The notes: generated from the letters alone by a model not told the origin. 64,000 nt of DNA from DASXBJ01 sp036491755 (GCA_036491755.1 DASXBJ010000031.1:1-64000), one strand, 5' to 3'. Numbered from the stretch's first letter, positions 9,639 to 17,980 are shown. Made by a program: numbers and translations.

Positions 9639-9708
9639 GTCTCTCCAAATCCTAGAGGCGCCGGGGGTCGATAGACTATCCCCGGGGTCCGCCAGCCCAG
9701 CCCAAAGA

Positions 9709-12700
9709 ATGCAGCACGCCCCTAAGACCTTCGTTCATCTCCACAACCACACCGAGTACTCGCTGCTCGACGGAGCCAGCCGCATACCCGCGATGGTTGC
9801 GCGCGCCGCCGAGCTCGAGATGCCCGCGCTGGCCCTGACCGACCACGGCGTGATGTACGGGGCCATCCACTTCTATAAGGCGTGCATCGAAGCCGGCATC
9901 AAGCCCATCGTCGGGTGCGAGGTCTATGTGGCACCGCGATCTCGCCTGCTGCGCGAGGGCCGTGTCGATCGCGACCCCAACCACCTCACGCTCCTGGCGG
10001 CCAGCCACGAGGGCTACGTGAACCTCATGAAGCTGTGCACGGTCGGCCAGATGGAGGGCATGTACTACAAGCCCCGGATCGACAAGGAGATCCTCGCCGA
10101 GCATGCCCATGGTCTGATCGCGCTGTCCGGGTGCCTGCAGGGCGAGGCGGCGAGCCGCATCACCGACGGCGACATCGAAGGAGCGCGCGAGTCGGTGGCC
10201 ACGTATCGCGACATCTTCGGCAAGGATCGGTTCCTGCTCGAGGTCCAGCGGCACGGCATCGACAAGCAGGCCGAGGTGAACGCCGCGCTCGCGACCTTCG
10301 GGAGGGAGTTCGGGTTGCGAGTGTGCGCCACCAACGACCTCCACTACGTGCACCGCCATGACTCGGAGGCGCACGACGTGCTCCTCTGCCTGCAGACCGG
10401 CGCCCGATTCAACGATCCCAACCGGTGGCGGTTCTCGACCCAGGAGAACTACCTCAAGACGCCCGAGGAGATGATCGCGGCGTTTGCCGACATGCCAGAG
10501 GCGCTCTCGAGCACGATCGAGGTCGCCGCCCAGTGCGAGCTCAAGCTCCAGCTCGGCGCCACCCTTCTCCCGCCCTTCGACGTGCCTGACGGGCTCACAC
10601 CGGACCAATACCTGCGCAAGCTGGTCGAGGAGGGCATGCGGTGGCGCTATGCCGAGCCCTCGGCGGCGGTGAGGGAGCGCGCCGAGAACGAGCTCTCGGT
10701 CATCGGCCAGACAGGCTATGCGTCCTACTTCCTGATCGTGTGGGACTTCTACAACTTCGCGCGCCAGAACAGCATCGTGGTCGGACCTGGGCGTGGCAGC
10801 GCCGCCGGCAGTCTCGTCTCCTACTGCCTGGGCATCACCAACCTGGATCCACTTCAGCACGGCCTCATCTTCGAGCGCTTCCTCAACATCGATCGTGTGT
10901 CGATGCCCGACATCGACTGCGACTTCTCGGTGGAGGGCCGCGAGAAGGTGATCCGTTACGTGTCCGAGAAATACGGGTCGAATCGCGTCGCGCAGATCAT
11001 CACCTTCACGACGATGGCGTCCAAGGCGGCGATTCGCGACGTCGGCCGCGTGCTCGAGGTGCCGCTGCGGGACACGGACCGACTGGCCAAGCTGGTGCCC
11101 GTGTGGCAGGGGCGCTCCAAGACGCTCGAGGACACCATCAAGGAGGTGCCTGAGTTCCGCGAGGCTTACGAGTCGAACGAGGAGGCCAAGCGATTGATCG
11201 ATGTGGCACGAACGCTCGAGGGCGTTTCGCGAAACGTGAGCACTCACGCGGCCGGCGTGGTCATCGCGCCCGAGCCGCTGGTGCAGTACACGCCGCTGCA
11301 ATATGGGCCCGGGCGCGAGGCGGTCGTGACCCAGTACGACATGAAGGCCGTCGGCGACATCGGCCTGTTGAAGATCGACTTCCTCGGGCTCCAGAACCTC
11401 GACATCATCGCCACGTGCATGCGCTTGATCAGGGAGCGGCAGGGCATCGAGATCGACCTCGAGCACCTCCCGTTCGACGACGTCAAGACCTATGAGCTGA
11501 TCGCCAACGGCGACACCCACGGCGTGTTCCAGTTCGAGGGCGCGGGGATGCGTCGGATGCTGATGGACATGCGTCCGCAGAGCTTCGAGGACGTTTCGGC
11601 GGCCGTGGCGCTCTTCCGCCCGGGCCCGATGGTCAACATCCCCGCGTTCGTCTCCCGCAAGCAGGGACGTGAGCCCATCGAGTACATGCACGAGCGCCTC
11701 GAGCCGATCCTGCGCGACACGTACGGGGTGATGATCTACCAGGAGCAGGTGATGATGGCCGCCCGCGAGCTCGCCGGATTCACGATGAGCGAGGCCGACA
11801 TCCTTCGCGCCGCGATGGGCAAGAAGGACAAGGCCAAGATGGCCAAGCTGCGCACGAAGTTCATCGACGGGACGGTCGAACGAGGCATCTCGAAGACGAC
11901 CGGTGAGGCGCTGTTCGACGGCATCGCGAAGTTCGCCGAGTACGGGTTCAACCGCGCGCACTCCGCCGCCTATGGCGTGATCGCCTACCAGACCGCCTAT
12001 CTGAAGACCAACTACCCCATGGAGTACATGACTTCGCTCCTCATCCACATGGAGGGCAACGCGGAGAAGGTGGCGACAGCGATCGTCGACTGCAAGATCC
12101 GCGGCATCGACGTCCTGCCCCCCGACATCAATCGCTCAGGCGCCGACTTCTCAATCGGCGAGGGCCGGATCCTCTTCGGCCTGGCGGCGATCAAGAACGT
12201 CGGCCGGCACGCGGTCGAGAGCCTGGTCGAGCTTCGCCACAGCGACGGTCCGTTCAAGTCGCTCGAAGACCTGTGCGAGCGCACCACCGCCATCCAGGAA
12301 GTCAACCGCCGCATGCTCGAATCCCTGGTCCAGTCCGGCGCGTGCGACTCGTTGGGAGAGAGGGCGCGGCTGCTGGCTGTGCTCGAGCACGCGATCAGCC
12401 GCGCCGAGCGCGCGCGGCGCGACCGCGAGTCGGGCCAGACCTCACTGCTTGACATGGTCGGGTCGCCCGACGCCGACACCGATGACGACTTCGGGCTCCT
12501 GATTGACGTGGCGCCGATGGCCGGCGAGGAGAAGCTTCGCCTCGAAAAAGAGCTGTTGGGCCTTTACCTCAGCGATCACCCCCTCCGGCGCATCTCTGCC
12601 GAGCTGGCCAGGCTGTCCGACACGCAGGCGGTTGAGGTGACGAGCGCGCTGCAGGACACCGAGGTCAGGGTGGCCGGCCTCGTGCGCGAGGTCCGGCGCG

Positions 12701-13266
12701 TCGTCACGCGAAAGGGCCAGATCATGGCGTACGCCACGCTCGAAGACCTCACAGGGACGGTCGATATCGTGCTGTTCCCGCGGATATTCGAGCAGGCGCG
12801 CCTGCTGTTCGAGCCCGACAAGGTGCTGGTGGTGCAGGGCAAGGTGGACGCGCGCGCGGGCAGCACCCGGGCGACGGGCTCTGGCGGTGCGCCGGCCGAT
12901 CCCGAGGTCGAACAGGAGGTCGAGACGGCGTCCATCGTCGCCGACGTGGCCTGGCTGTGGGACGACCCCGAGTGCGTCCCGGTCCTCAGGCGCCAGCTTG
13001 TCCACGTGCGCATACCGAACAGCGACTCCGCGCTTGCCGAGCGGCTGGAAGCGGTGCTGGCGAGGCATCCGGGCGCGGACGAGGTTGTGCTCCACGTCGT
13101 CGTCGGCAGCCGCGAGGTGATCGTGAATGCCGACCGCTATCATGTGCTCGCCGGTCCGGCGCTGGCGGCCGAGATCGATGACCTGGTCGGGGCCTCGGTC
13201 ACGCGGTTCGAGACGGTGCGGCCGAAAGTGCAGTCCAACGGCAACGGGCGCATGAAGCGTGGATGA
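9709..13266 (+). CDS. dnaE: DNA polymerase III alpha subunit
   Basis: Main replicative polymerase, 1185 residues, as usual for DnaE. The PHP domain opens with VHLHNHTEYSLLDGAS and keeps its metal-site histidines (LTDHGVMYG), consistent with a proofreading-capable PHP domain. The polymerase carboxylates are in MPDIDCDF. The fingers region contains FNRAHSAAYGVIAYQTAYLK, and an OB fold near the end (VRVAGLVREVRRVVTRKGQ) precedes the tail. The ATG at 9709 fits the family N-terminus; an upstream in-frame ATG would add about 24 residues of poor quality. mtrB follows directly. Confidence 0.97.
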   Translation: MQHAPKTFVHLHNHTEYSLLDGASRIPAMVARAAELEMPALALTDHGVMYGAIHFYKACIEAGIKPIVGCEVYVAPRSRLLREGRVDRDPNHLTLLAASHEGYVNLMKLCTVGQMEGMYYKPRIDKEILAEHAHGLIALSGCLQGEAASRITDGDIEGARESVATYRDIFGKDRFLLEVQRHGIDKQAEVNAALATFGREFGLRVCATNDLHYVHRHDSEAHDVLLCLQTGARFNDPNRWRFSTQENYLKTPEEMIAAFADMPEALSSTIEVAAQCELKLQLGATLLPPFDVPDGLTPDQYLRKLVEEGMRWRYAEPSAAVRERAENELSVIGQTGYASYFLIVWDFYNFARQNSIVVGPGRGSAAGSLVSYCLGITNLDPLQHGLIFERFLNIDRVSMPDIDCDFSVEGREKVIRYVSEKYGSNRVAQIITFTTMASKAAIRDVGRVLEVPLRDTDRLAKLVPVWQGRSKTLEDTIKEVPEFREAYESNEEAKRLIDVARTLEGVSRNVSTHAAGVVIAPEPLVQYTPLQYGPGREAVVTQYDMKAVGDIGLLKIDFLGLQNLDIIATCMRLIRERQGIEIDLEHLPFDDVKTYELIANGDTHGVFQFEGAGMRRMLMDMRPQSFEDVSAAVALFRPGPMVNIPAFVSRKQGREPIEYMHERLEPILRDTYGVMIYQEQVMMAARELAGFTMSEADILRAAMGKKDKAKMAKLRTKFIDGTVERGISKTTGEALFDGIAKFAEYGFNRAHSAAYGVIAYQTAYLKTNYPMEYMTSLLIHMEGNAEKVATAIVDCKIRGIDVLPPDINRSGADFSIGEGRILFGLAAIKNVGRHAVESLVELRHSDGPFKSLEDLCERTTAIQEVNRRMLESLVQSGACDSLGERARLLAVLEHAISRAERARRDRESGQTSLLDMVGSPDADTDDDFGLLIDVAPMAGEEKLRLEKELLGLYLSDHPLRRISAELARLSDTQAVEVTSALQDTEVRVAGLVREVRRVVTRKGQIMAYATLEDLTGTVDIVLFPRIFEQARLLFEPDKVLVVQGKVDARAGSTRATGSGGAPADPEVEQEVETASIVADVAWLWDDPECVPVLRRQLVHVRIPNSDSALAERLEAVLARHPGADEVVLHVVVGSREVIVNADRYHVLAGPALAAEIDDLVGASVTRFETVRPKVQSNGNGRMKRG

Positions 13267-13270
13267 GGCG

Positions 13271-13498
13271 ATGAGCGAGGAAGAGCAGTCGACGGGTCGC
13301 TACATAGTCGTCAAGGCACTCGAGGACGGGGTGGTCATCATGGGCCTGACTCGAGGCAAGGACACTCGCTCGCACCACTCCGAGCGTCTCGACATGGGCG
13401 AGGTGCTCATCGCCCAGTTCACCGAGCTGACGGCGGCGATCAAGGTCCGCGGCAAGGCGGAGATCATGACGGACGTGGGCAAGGTCGAGTCGGGCTAG
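13271..13498 (+). CDS. mtrB: trp RNA-binding attenuation protein (TRAP)
   Basis: 75 residues that align without gaps to Bacillus TRAP over nearly the whole chain: GLTRGKDTRSHHSERLD and GEVLIAQFTELTAAIKVRG are near-identical to the known protein. TRAP forms an 11-mer ring that, when loaded with tryptophan, wraps trp leader RNA around GAG/UAG repeats. RNA-contact residues Lys58 and Arg60 are kept (Lys56/Arg58 in Bacillus). Lys37 is a conservative Arg39, and Bacillus Phe32 is Ser34. Tryptophan-pocket residues Thr27, Thr32, Gln49 and Thr51 are present. The ATG at 13271 is chosen; a GTG at 13259 is possible. It follows dnaE by four bases and no trp gene is in the window. Confidence 0.92.
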   Translation: MSEEEQSTGRYIVVKALEDGVVIMGLTRGKDTRSHHSERLDMGEVLIAQFTELTAAIKVRGKAEIMTDVGKVESG

Positions 13499-13872
13499 CG
13501 CTCGACCGGGAGCCCGGCCGACGTCCAGGCCTGAAATCCCCCGATGACGTCTGTGGCGTTGACGAGGCCTACGTCCTGGAGCGATGCGGCGGCCAGGCTC
13601 GACGAGTAACCCTCGTTGCAGATGACGATCACTCGTGTTTGATGGCCGGCGGCCTGGGCCAACTTCGACGGAGATTCCGGGTCGAGCCGCCACTCCAGCA
13701 CCGTTCGATCGACCACCAGGGCACCGGGGATTTCGCCGCCGGCGGCCCGCTGACCTTCGGTCCTCGTGTCGACCAGCAGCGCACCCTGGGCCATCTCCGC
13801 CGCGGCCTGGCGCGCATCGACACGCCGCAGCCGGTGCCGGGCCCGCGCCAGGACCTCATCGATGGTGGCCAT
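13495..13872 (-). CDS. Rhodanese-domain sulfurtransferase
   Basis: 125 residues forming a single rhodanese domain. It has LLVDTRTEGQRAAGGEIPGA near the start and the active-site loop VICNEGYSSSLAAASL, whose Cys would carry the persulfide. Typical roles are sulfur relay or thiosulfate detoxification; the partner is unknown. It converges on mtrB with the two stop codons sharing the CTAG at 13495-13498. It starts with ATG shortly before the tRNA gene on the other strand. Confidence 0.85.
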   Translation of the reverse strand: MATIDEVLARARHRLRRVDARQAAAEMAQGALLVDTRTEGQRAAGGEIPGALVVDRTVLEWRLDPESPSKLAQAAGHQTRVIVICNEGYSSSLAAASLQDVGLVNATDVIGGFQAWTSAGLPVER

Positions 13873-13918
13873 GAACCTGGCGGTCAGTATGTAGCAGATA
13901 GAATCGGGAACTGCGCCA

Positions 13919-13994
13919 GCCCACGTAGCTCAGGTGGCAGAGCATCGCCTTGGTAAGGCGAAGGTCCCCGGTTCGAATCCGGGCGTGGGCTCCA
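13919..13994 (+). tRNA. tRNA-Thr (anticodon GGT)
   Basis: A complete cloverleaf can be folded. The acceptor GCCCACG (13919-13925) pairs with CGTGGGC (13984-13990), and the D arm is GCTC/GAGC. The anticodon stem TCGCC/GGCGA encloses TTGGTAA with anticodon GGT, and the T arm is CCGGTTCGAATCCGG. A discriminator T and an encoded CCA tail (13992-13994) follow. It reads ACC (and ACU) codons. Confidence 0.96.
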
Positions 13995-14055
13995 ACCTGT
14001 CTCAGACGGCTGATTGTTATTCGCTGGAGGCCTTTTGGAGGAGCTGCGGAATCAG

Positions 14056-14877
14056 GTGCCAAGACAACGTGAGCAAGGCCCGGTGAAACCGGTCGGAGAG
14101 GTCGGCAAACACATACCCGCGTTTTCGTCGGCGCTCCGGCCCCGGCCCGTTGACGAGCTTCGGGAATGGGGCGGCGACCGGCTCGTGCGCGGGCAGCGCG
14201 TCCTGGACCTCGGCTGTGGTGACGGTCGCTTGGCCCTCGGCGTCGCGCCGGTGGCCCGGACCGTCGTGGGGGTCGATCCGGACCCGGAGGCCATCGCGGC
14301 CGCCAGGAAGAACTCGCGTACGGCTCGTGTTGGAAACGTGCGCTTCGCCGTCGGTGCGGCGCAGGACCTGCGATTTCCAAATGAATCCTTCGACGTGGTG
14401 ATCCTCTCGTGGACGCTTTGATGAATCGCACGCAAGGGCATGGTCGATGCCCTAAGCGAGATTCACAGGGTGCTCGCTCCCGGCGGGATCCTGGTCGACG
14501 CACGGCCTGACTCACGCGTCCTTGCATCTGCGGAGCGCGTCAAGGCTCGTGGCTTCCAGCGCATCGGCGTGGTGAACACGGCCAGAACAGAGCTCGCGAA
14601 CGACAGAGCGTCGGATCGCGCCATCGAGCGTGTGGTTCGCGATGGATTGTTCGAGCGCCGGCGGAGCGGCCGTTTCTGGCACCGCGTCCCCTTCGACGAC
14701 CTCGCGGCGCTCCGCCAGTACCTCCGCGAGCACGTGCGATTCGTGCGCTACGCCAGGTGGGTCGTCGGACCTGCCACGCGCAGGCGCTACTCGAACGAAC
14801 GTTTCGTCATCCGTCGTGCTGTGCGCTTCGAGCTACTCGAGCGCGTCAACCGGCGAGACGAATCAACCCAGCTCTGA
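14056..14877 (+). CDS. SAM-dependent methyltransferase with two consecutive in-frame TGA codons (candidate selenoprotein or disrupted gene)
   Basis: A class I methyltransferase split only by TGA TGA at 14419-14424. Before the stops are SAM motif I (VLDLGCGDGRLALGV), the acidic VVGVDPDPEAI strand and FDVVILSWTL. After them the same frame continues with IARKGMVDALSEIHRVLAPGG and about 140 more residues to a TGA at 14877. The stops sit where this fold usually has the 'HH' of 'LHHL'. Homology is continuous across them and the distal half has no other lesion. A strong hairpin with loop GGTCG starts just downstream (separate entry). Either the TGAs are read as selenocysteine or the gene is a recent pseudogene. 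The start is uncertain: GTG at 14056, with GGAGGAG at 14037-14043. Confidence 0.5.
14431..14458 (+). other. SECIS-like stem-loop just downstream of the tandem TGA
   Basis: AGGGCAT (14435-14441) pairs perfectly with ATGCCCT (14447-14453) around a five-base loop GGTCG. A lower stem, CGC (14431-14433) with GCG (14456-14458), is separated from it by a small internal loop. The loop G lies 18 bases after the second TGA and 21 after the first. The bacterial SECIS model needs a hairpin inside the coding sequence, a small apical loop with G in its first two positions, and roughly 16-37 bases from the UGA. All of these hold, and the E. coli fdhF loop is also GGTC-type. Function is inferred. Confidence 0.5.
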
Positions 14878-14879
14878 TA

Positions 14880-15590
14880 TCAGAGCAGCGAGCCCCGGCC
14901 GCCGAGCAGTGACATGCGGTAGATCTCGAGAGTGCCAAGCCGCCCACGCACGGCGGACTGGTTGGTCAGCTCGCTCTGCAGCATGCCCGCGACAGCGCGA
15001 TAGGCGGTGCCCGACATGAGGATCTCGCCTGCGCCCGCGTGTGTCACCAGCCGTGCCGCCACGTTGACCGCGTCACCCAGCACCCCGAGCTCCGAGTGAT
15101 CCGGCGACCCGACTGCGCCAATCACGACCGGCCCCGACGCGATCCCGACGCCGACCTCGAGCCTGAAGCCCCATTCGGCGGCGGACCGGCGATTCAAAGC
15201 CTCGTTGGCGCCGACCAGCCCGATCGCCGCCGCCATCGCCCGGTCGACATGGTCGGGCAGATAGCCGTCCGCGCCGAAGGTCGCCATCACCCCGTCGCCG
15301 ACGAACTTCTCCACGACCCCTCCGCAGATCGATATCGAACGGAGCACCTTCTTGAGGTGCACATTGAGGACCTCCAGCAGCCCCGCCGGGTCTTGGGCGA
15401 ACCGTTCGGTCAGCCGGCTGAATCCACGGATGTCGGTGAACAGGATCGAGCACGTCCAGACGACTGGTTTCGGCATGGCGCCGGCCGCCCGCCCAGGCCG
15501 CTGGCCCTCGTAGCTCTCCCGCAGGCTCAGCAAACGCGCCAGATCGTCCGCATGGGTGCGACTGGCCTGTTCGCCCTCTTTGTTCTTCAT
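14880..15590 (-). CDS. Class III adenylate/guanylate cyclase domain protein
   Basis: 236 residues from the ATG at 15590, almost entirely a class III nucleotide cyclase domain. Metal-binding Asp residues are in ILFTDIRGFSRL and KFVGDGVMATFG, and transition-state residues are in LGDAVNVAARL. It makes cAMP or cGMP from ATP or GTP. No sensor, HAMP or membrane segment is attached, so control must come from elsewhere, possibly the neighbouring two-component genes. A cNMP-binding protein is encoded at 34078-37164. Its stop is two bases from that of the methyltransferase, inside a 16-base palindrome. Confidence 0.88.
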   Translation of the reverse strand: MKNKEGEQASRTHADDLARLLSLRESYEGQRPGRAAGAMPKPVVWTCSILFTDIRGFSRLTERFAQDPAGLLEVLNVHLKKVLRSISICGGVVEKFVGDGVMATFGADGYLPDHVDRAMAAAIGLVGANEALNRRSAAEWGFRLEVGVGIASGPVVIGAVGSPDHSELGVLGDAVNVAARLVTHAGAGEILMSGTAYRAVAGMLQSELTNQSAVRGRLGTLEIYRMSLLGGRGSLL

Positions 15591-15752
15591 GAGGCCGCCA
15601 ACGTGGGATGCAGGGCGGACTCCATGAGCTTCGCCGCAGCTCCGCTGATGATCAAGAACTCCAGATTGTGAACCCCACCGCCAAACTTGCATGCCGGCAG
15701 AGGCCCGATTGAACCCAGGTGCTGGCGGAGCGTCCAGCCTGTCACCGCGTCA

Positions 15753-16151
15753 CTAGAGGTCGAGCGCTTCTTCGACGCGGCTCAGCAGGTCGAGCGGTGA
15801 GAACGGCTTGGTCAGGTAGAAGTCCGCGCCGGCCAGGAGCCCCACCTCGACGTCGTGCTCCTGCGCTTTCGAGGTGAGCAAGATCACTTTGGTGTTCCGG
15901 AGCGCGGGCGTCGACTTGACCAGTCCCAGCACCTCGAGCCCGGTCAGTCCAGGCATCTGGACGTCGAGGAGGACCAGCGCAGGGTTCACCTCCTGGATCA
16001 GCGCCCAGGCCTGCGCGCCGTCGTTGGCTTCCAGCACTGTGTAGTCGTCGGAGTCGATGGTCGCGTGTACGAGCATCCGCATGCTCGATTCGTCATCGGC
16101 GATGATCACGGTCTGCATGACCTTGAGGATGGTAGGCGTGCGCGTCCTCAT
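15753..16151 (-). CDS. Single-domain response regulator (CheY-like)
   Basis: A receiver domain alone, without an output domain. The acidic pair is in VIIADDES, the phospho-Asp in LVLLDVQMPGLTG, and the conserved Lys in YLTKPFSPLD. The ATG at 16151 overlaps the upstream kinase-like gene's stop as TGATG, so translation is coupled. A second ATG at 16118 gives the more usual N-terminus MQTVIIADDE. It probably acts by protein-protein contact with a kinase or effector. Confidence 0.85.
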   Translation of the reverse strand: MRTRTPTILKVMQTVIIADDESSMRMLVHATIDSDDYTVLEANDGAQAWALIQEVNPALVLLDVQMPGLTGLEVLGLVKSTPALRNTKVILLTSKAQEHDVEVGLLAGADFYLTKPFSPLDLLSRVEEALDL

Positions 16152-17233
16152 CAGGTCCCCGAAACGACGGCCAGCCTCTCCGTGATCAGCGTCACGGCCG
16201 CTTGCGGAGCGCCCGCCCCCTTGGGAAGCACCGCCATCGCGCCGGCGGCCTCGAGCGCGGATGTCTCCGCAGAGCCGAGATCCTTCACGCTCAGAACGAC
16301 AATCGGAATGCCCTTTCTCGGACCGGCCGCCACCTGGCCGAGGAACTCCTCCCCCTGGATTCCAGGCAGACCGAGGTCGAGCAGGATTGCGCCGGGGGTC
16401 AAAGCCGCAAGGATGCGCTGGGCGCTTTCCGCGTCGGCGGCCCTCATCGTGGTCAGCCCAAGGGCGCCGAACTCTGCTTTCATCAGCCTGGCGAACGCCG
16501 GATCGTCTTCCACGATGAGGACCTGCGGGTTGAGGTCGAGCCGCGCCACCGGCAGCGTGAACGCGAACCTGGAGCCCATCCCGGCGCCGTGCGACTCCAC
16601 GTCGATCCGGCCGCCGTGGGCTTCGACGAGCCGCTCGTTGATGGCAAGACCCAGCCCCAGGCCGGGCCGCATCCGCGGGTCGGCCCTGTAGAACTTCTGG
16701 AACAGCTTGCGCACTTTGTCCGCCACTATTCCGACGCCCTGGTCGGAGATCGATACTTCGAGCATGTCGCCTTCGGGCCGCGCCGCAACCGTGATCTGGC
16801 CGCCGGCAGGCGAGAAACCGCGTGCGTTTGAAAGGAAGTTGGCCAGCACCTCGAGGATCGCCTCGGGGTCCACCGCCACAAGGGGCAGCGAATCGGCCAC
16901 CATCATCACGATCGGCCGTCCATCGTCTTCGCCCGCGGCCAGCACCGCGCGCCGGATCAGCGAGCCTACGTCGGCCGGCACGAGATCGAGGTCCCGCTGA
17001 CCGGTCTCCAGGCTCTGCATCGACACCGAGCTCTTGACCATCGCTGTCAAGCGGTGGCTCTCCCGCAGCAGGATCACCGCATATACCTGGCACTGGTCGG
17101 GAGTGATGTCGCCCGATGCGATGAGCTCCGCCGCATCGACCATGGTCGCCAGCGGCGCGCGCAGCTGCCGGCTTGGAAGAGTGACCAGGACGTCTTCCGC
17201 CTGGGGGGACGGCTGCCGCCTCGACCTGCCCAT
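16151..17233 (-). CDS. Histidine-kinase-like protein fused to a receiver; phospho-acceptor His replaced by Arg
   Basis: From the ATG at 17233 the protein has 360 residues. The helix that should carry the H-box reads SRQLRAPL in place of SHELRTPL, so the phospho-acceptor His is Arg22. The ATP-binding domain looks complete (N-box FLSNARGFSP, G1 DQGVGIVADKV, G2 GLGLGLAINERL). A C-terminal receiver has VLIVEDDPAF, the phospho-Asp in LLDLGLPGIQG and Lys in VLPKG. It cannot autophosphorylate in the usual way. It may act as a nucleotide-dependent scaffold, phosphatase or partner of another kinase. The frame is open to 17431, but that extension looks non-coding. Confidence 0.72.
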   Translation of the reverse strand: MGRSRRQPSPQAEDVLVTLPSRQLRAPLATMVDAAELIASGDITPDQCQVYAVILLRESHRLTAMVKSSVSMQSLETGQRDLDLVPADVGSLIRRAVLAAGEDDGRPIVMMVADSLPLVAVDPEAILEVLANFLSNARGFSPAGGQITVAARPEGDMLEVSISDQGVGIVADKVRKLFQKFYRADPRMRPGLGLGLAINERLVEAHGGRIDVESHGAGMGSRFAFTLPVARLDLNPQVLIVEDDPAFARLMKAEFGALGLTTMRAADAESAQRILAALTPGAILLDLGLPGIQGEEFLGQVAAGPRKGIPIVVLSVKDLGSAETSALEAAGAMAVLPKGAGAPQAAVTLITERLAVVSGT

Positions 17234-17569
17234 CTTCAGGATGGCCGGCGGGGTCGGTGTCGTTTGGCCTCGGATCACGGCCGTCGTCGTGTCTCGACCG
17301 ACACCAGAACTCCCATGGGCCAGGTCTACACGCCCTTGGCCGCAAAGTCGCCATCCGGCGACATTGGGCATGAGCCCTGCATGCGAAGGGGGATCAATGC
17401 CCGCGCCACTGCCCGCCGCCCCCCGCGCCAAGCCGTTGAAAGCTGATCCGGCCCATCGGTTTGCATGGGGGCGTCACCTCGCTTTGCAGGGAGCCTTGCG
17501 GGGGTTCCCCGGCGTATGACTGGTGGGTGAACCCCACGCCGAACCCCAAACGCGCGCTGTGAGGGCGAG
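17234..17569 (+). other. Divergent intergenic region between two signalling genes
   Basis: 336 bases between the minus-strand kinase-like gene and the plus-strand response regulator. The minus frame stays open here to 17431, so some of it could be N-terminal coding sequence. The predicted peptide is Gly/Pro/Arg-rich and shows no domain. No tRNA or clear inverted repeat is visible. Promoters for both directions are expected here, but I cannot pick a convincing -35/-10 pair. Confidence 0.4.
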
Positions 17570-17980
17570 ATGACCCTGGGCACGCGCAGCGGCATCCGGA
17601 AGCGCGAAACCGTCCTCATCGCCGACCCCGAGCCGGGCCTCCGGCTCCTCATCCACGAGGCGATCGAGTCGCCGCTCTACCGCGTTGTCGAGGCCGCCGA
17701 CGGGGAGGAGGCATGGAGGTTGATCCGGGACAGCAAGCCGATTGTGGTCCTGCTTGACGTCGATATGCCAGGCCGTTCGGGATTGAACTTGCTGTCCGCC
17801 ATCCGCGCCGACAGAGAGCTTCAGGGCACCCAGGTGATCATGCTCAGCGCAAGCCAGAAACAGAGCGACATCGACGCGGGCCTCCTAGCCGGGGCGGATT
17901 TTTACATGACCAAGCCGCTTGCCGCGCACGACCTCGTCGCCCGGGTGGCCGAGGCGATCGAGCACCAGGCGACCTGGTGA
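17570..17980 (+). CDS. Single-domain response regulator with altered acidic pocket
   Basis: 136 residues, one receiver domain. The phospho-Asp is clear in VVLLDVDMPGRSG and Lys is present in FYMTKPLAAHD. The usual 'VDDE' acidic pair reads IADPEPG, so one Mg-binding Asp is Pro and phosphorylation may be weaker or regulated differently. The closest relative in view is the receiver at 15753-16151. The sensor kinase starts eight bases downstream in the same direction. Confidence 0.82.
   Translation: MTLGTRSGIRKRETVLIADPEPGLRLLIHEAIESPLYRVVEAADGEEAWRLIRDSKPIVVLLDVDMPGRSGLNLLSAIRADRELQGTQVIMLSASQKQSDIDAGLLAGADFYMTKPLAAHDLVARVAEAIEHQATW

Noticed and set aside
9676..12048. A 790-codon open frame on the minus strand opposite dnaE
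   Set aside because: It is an antisense shadow of dnaE caused by GC-rich codon use. The product has no domain and dnaE is certain.
14440..14877. Second half of the methyltransferase as an independent gene starting at ATG 14440
   Set aside because: It would begin inside the methyltransferase fold without a SAM motif. The frame is continuous with the first half, so a single interrupted gene is the better reading.
17234..17431. 66-residue N-terminal extension of the kinase-like protein
   Set aside because: No domain or conserved pattern. I prefer the internal ATG but note the alternative.
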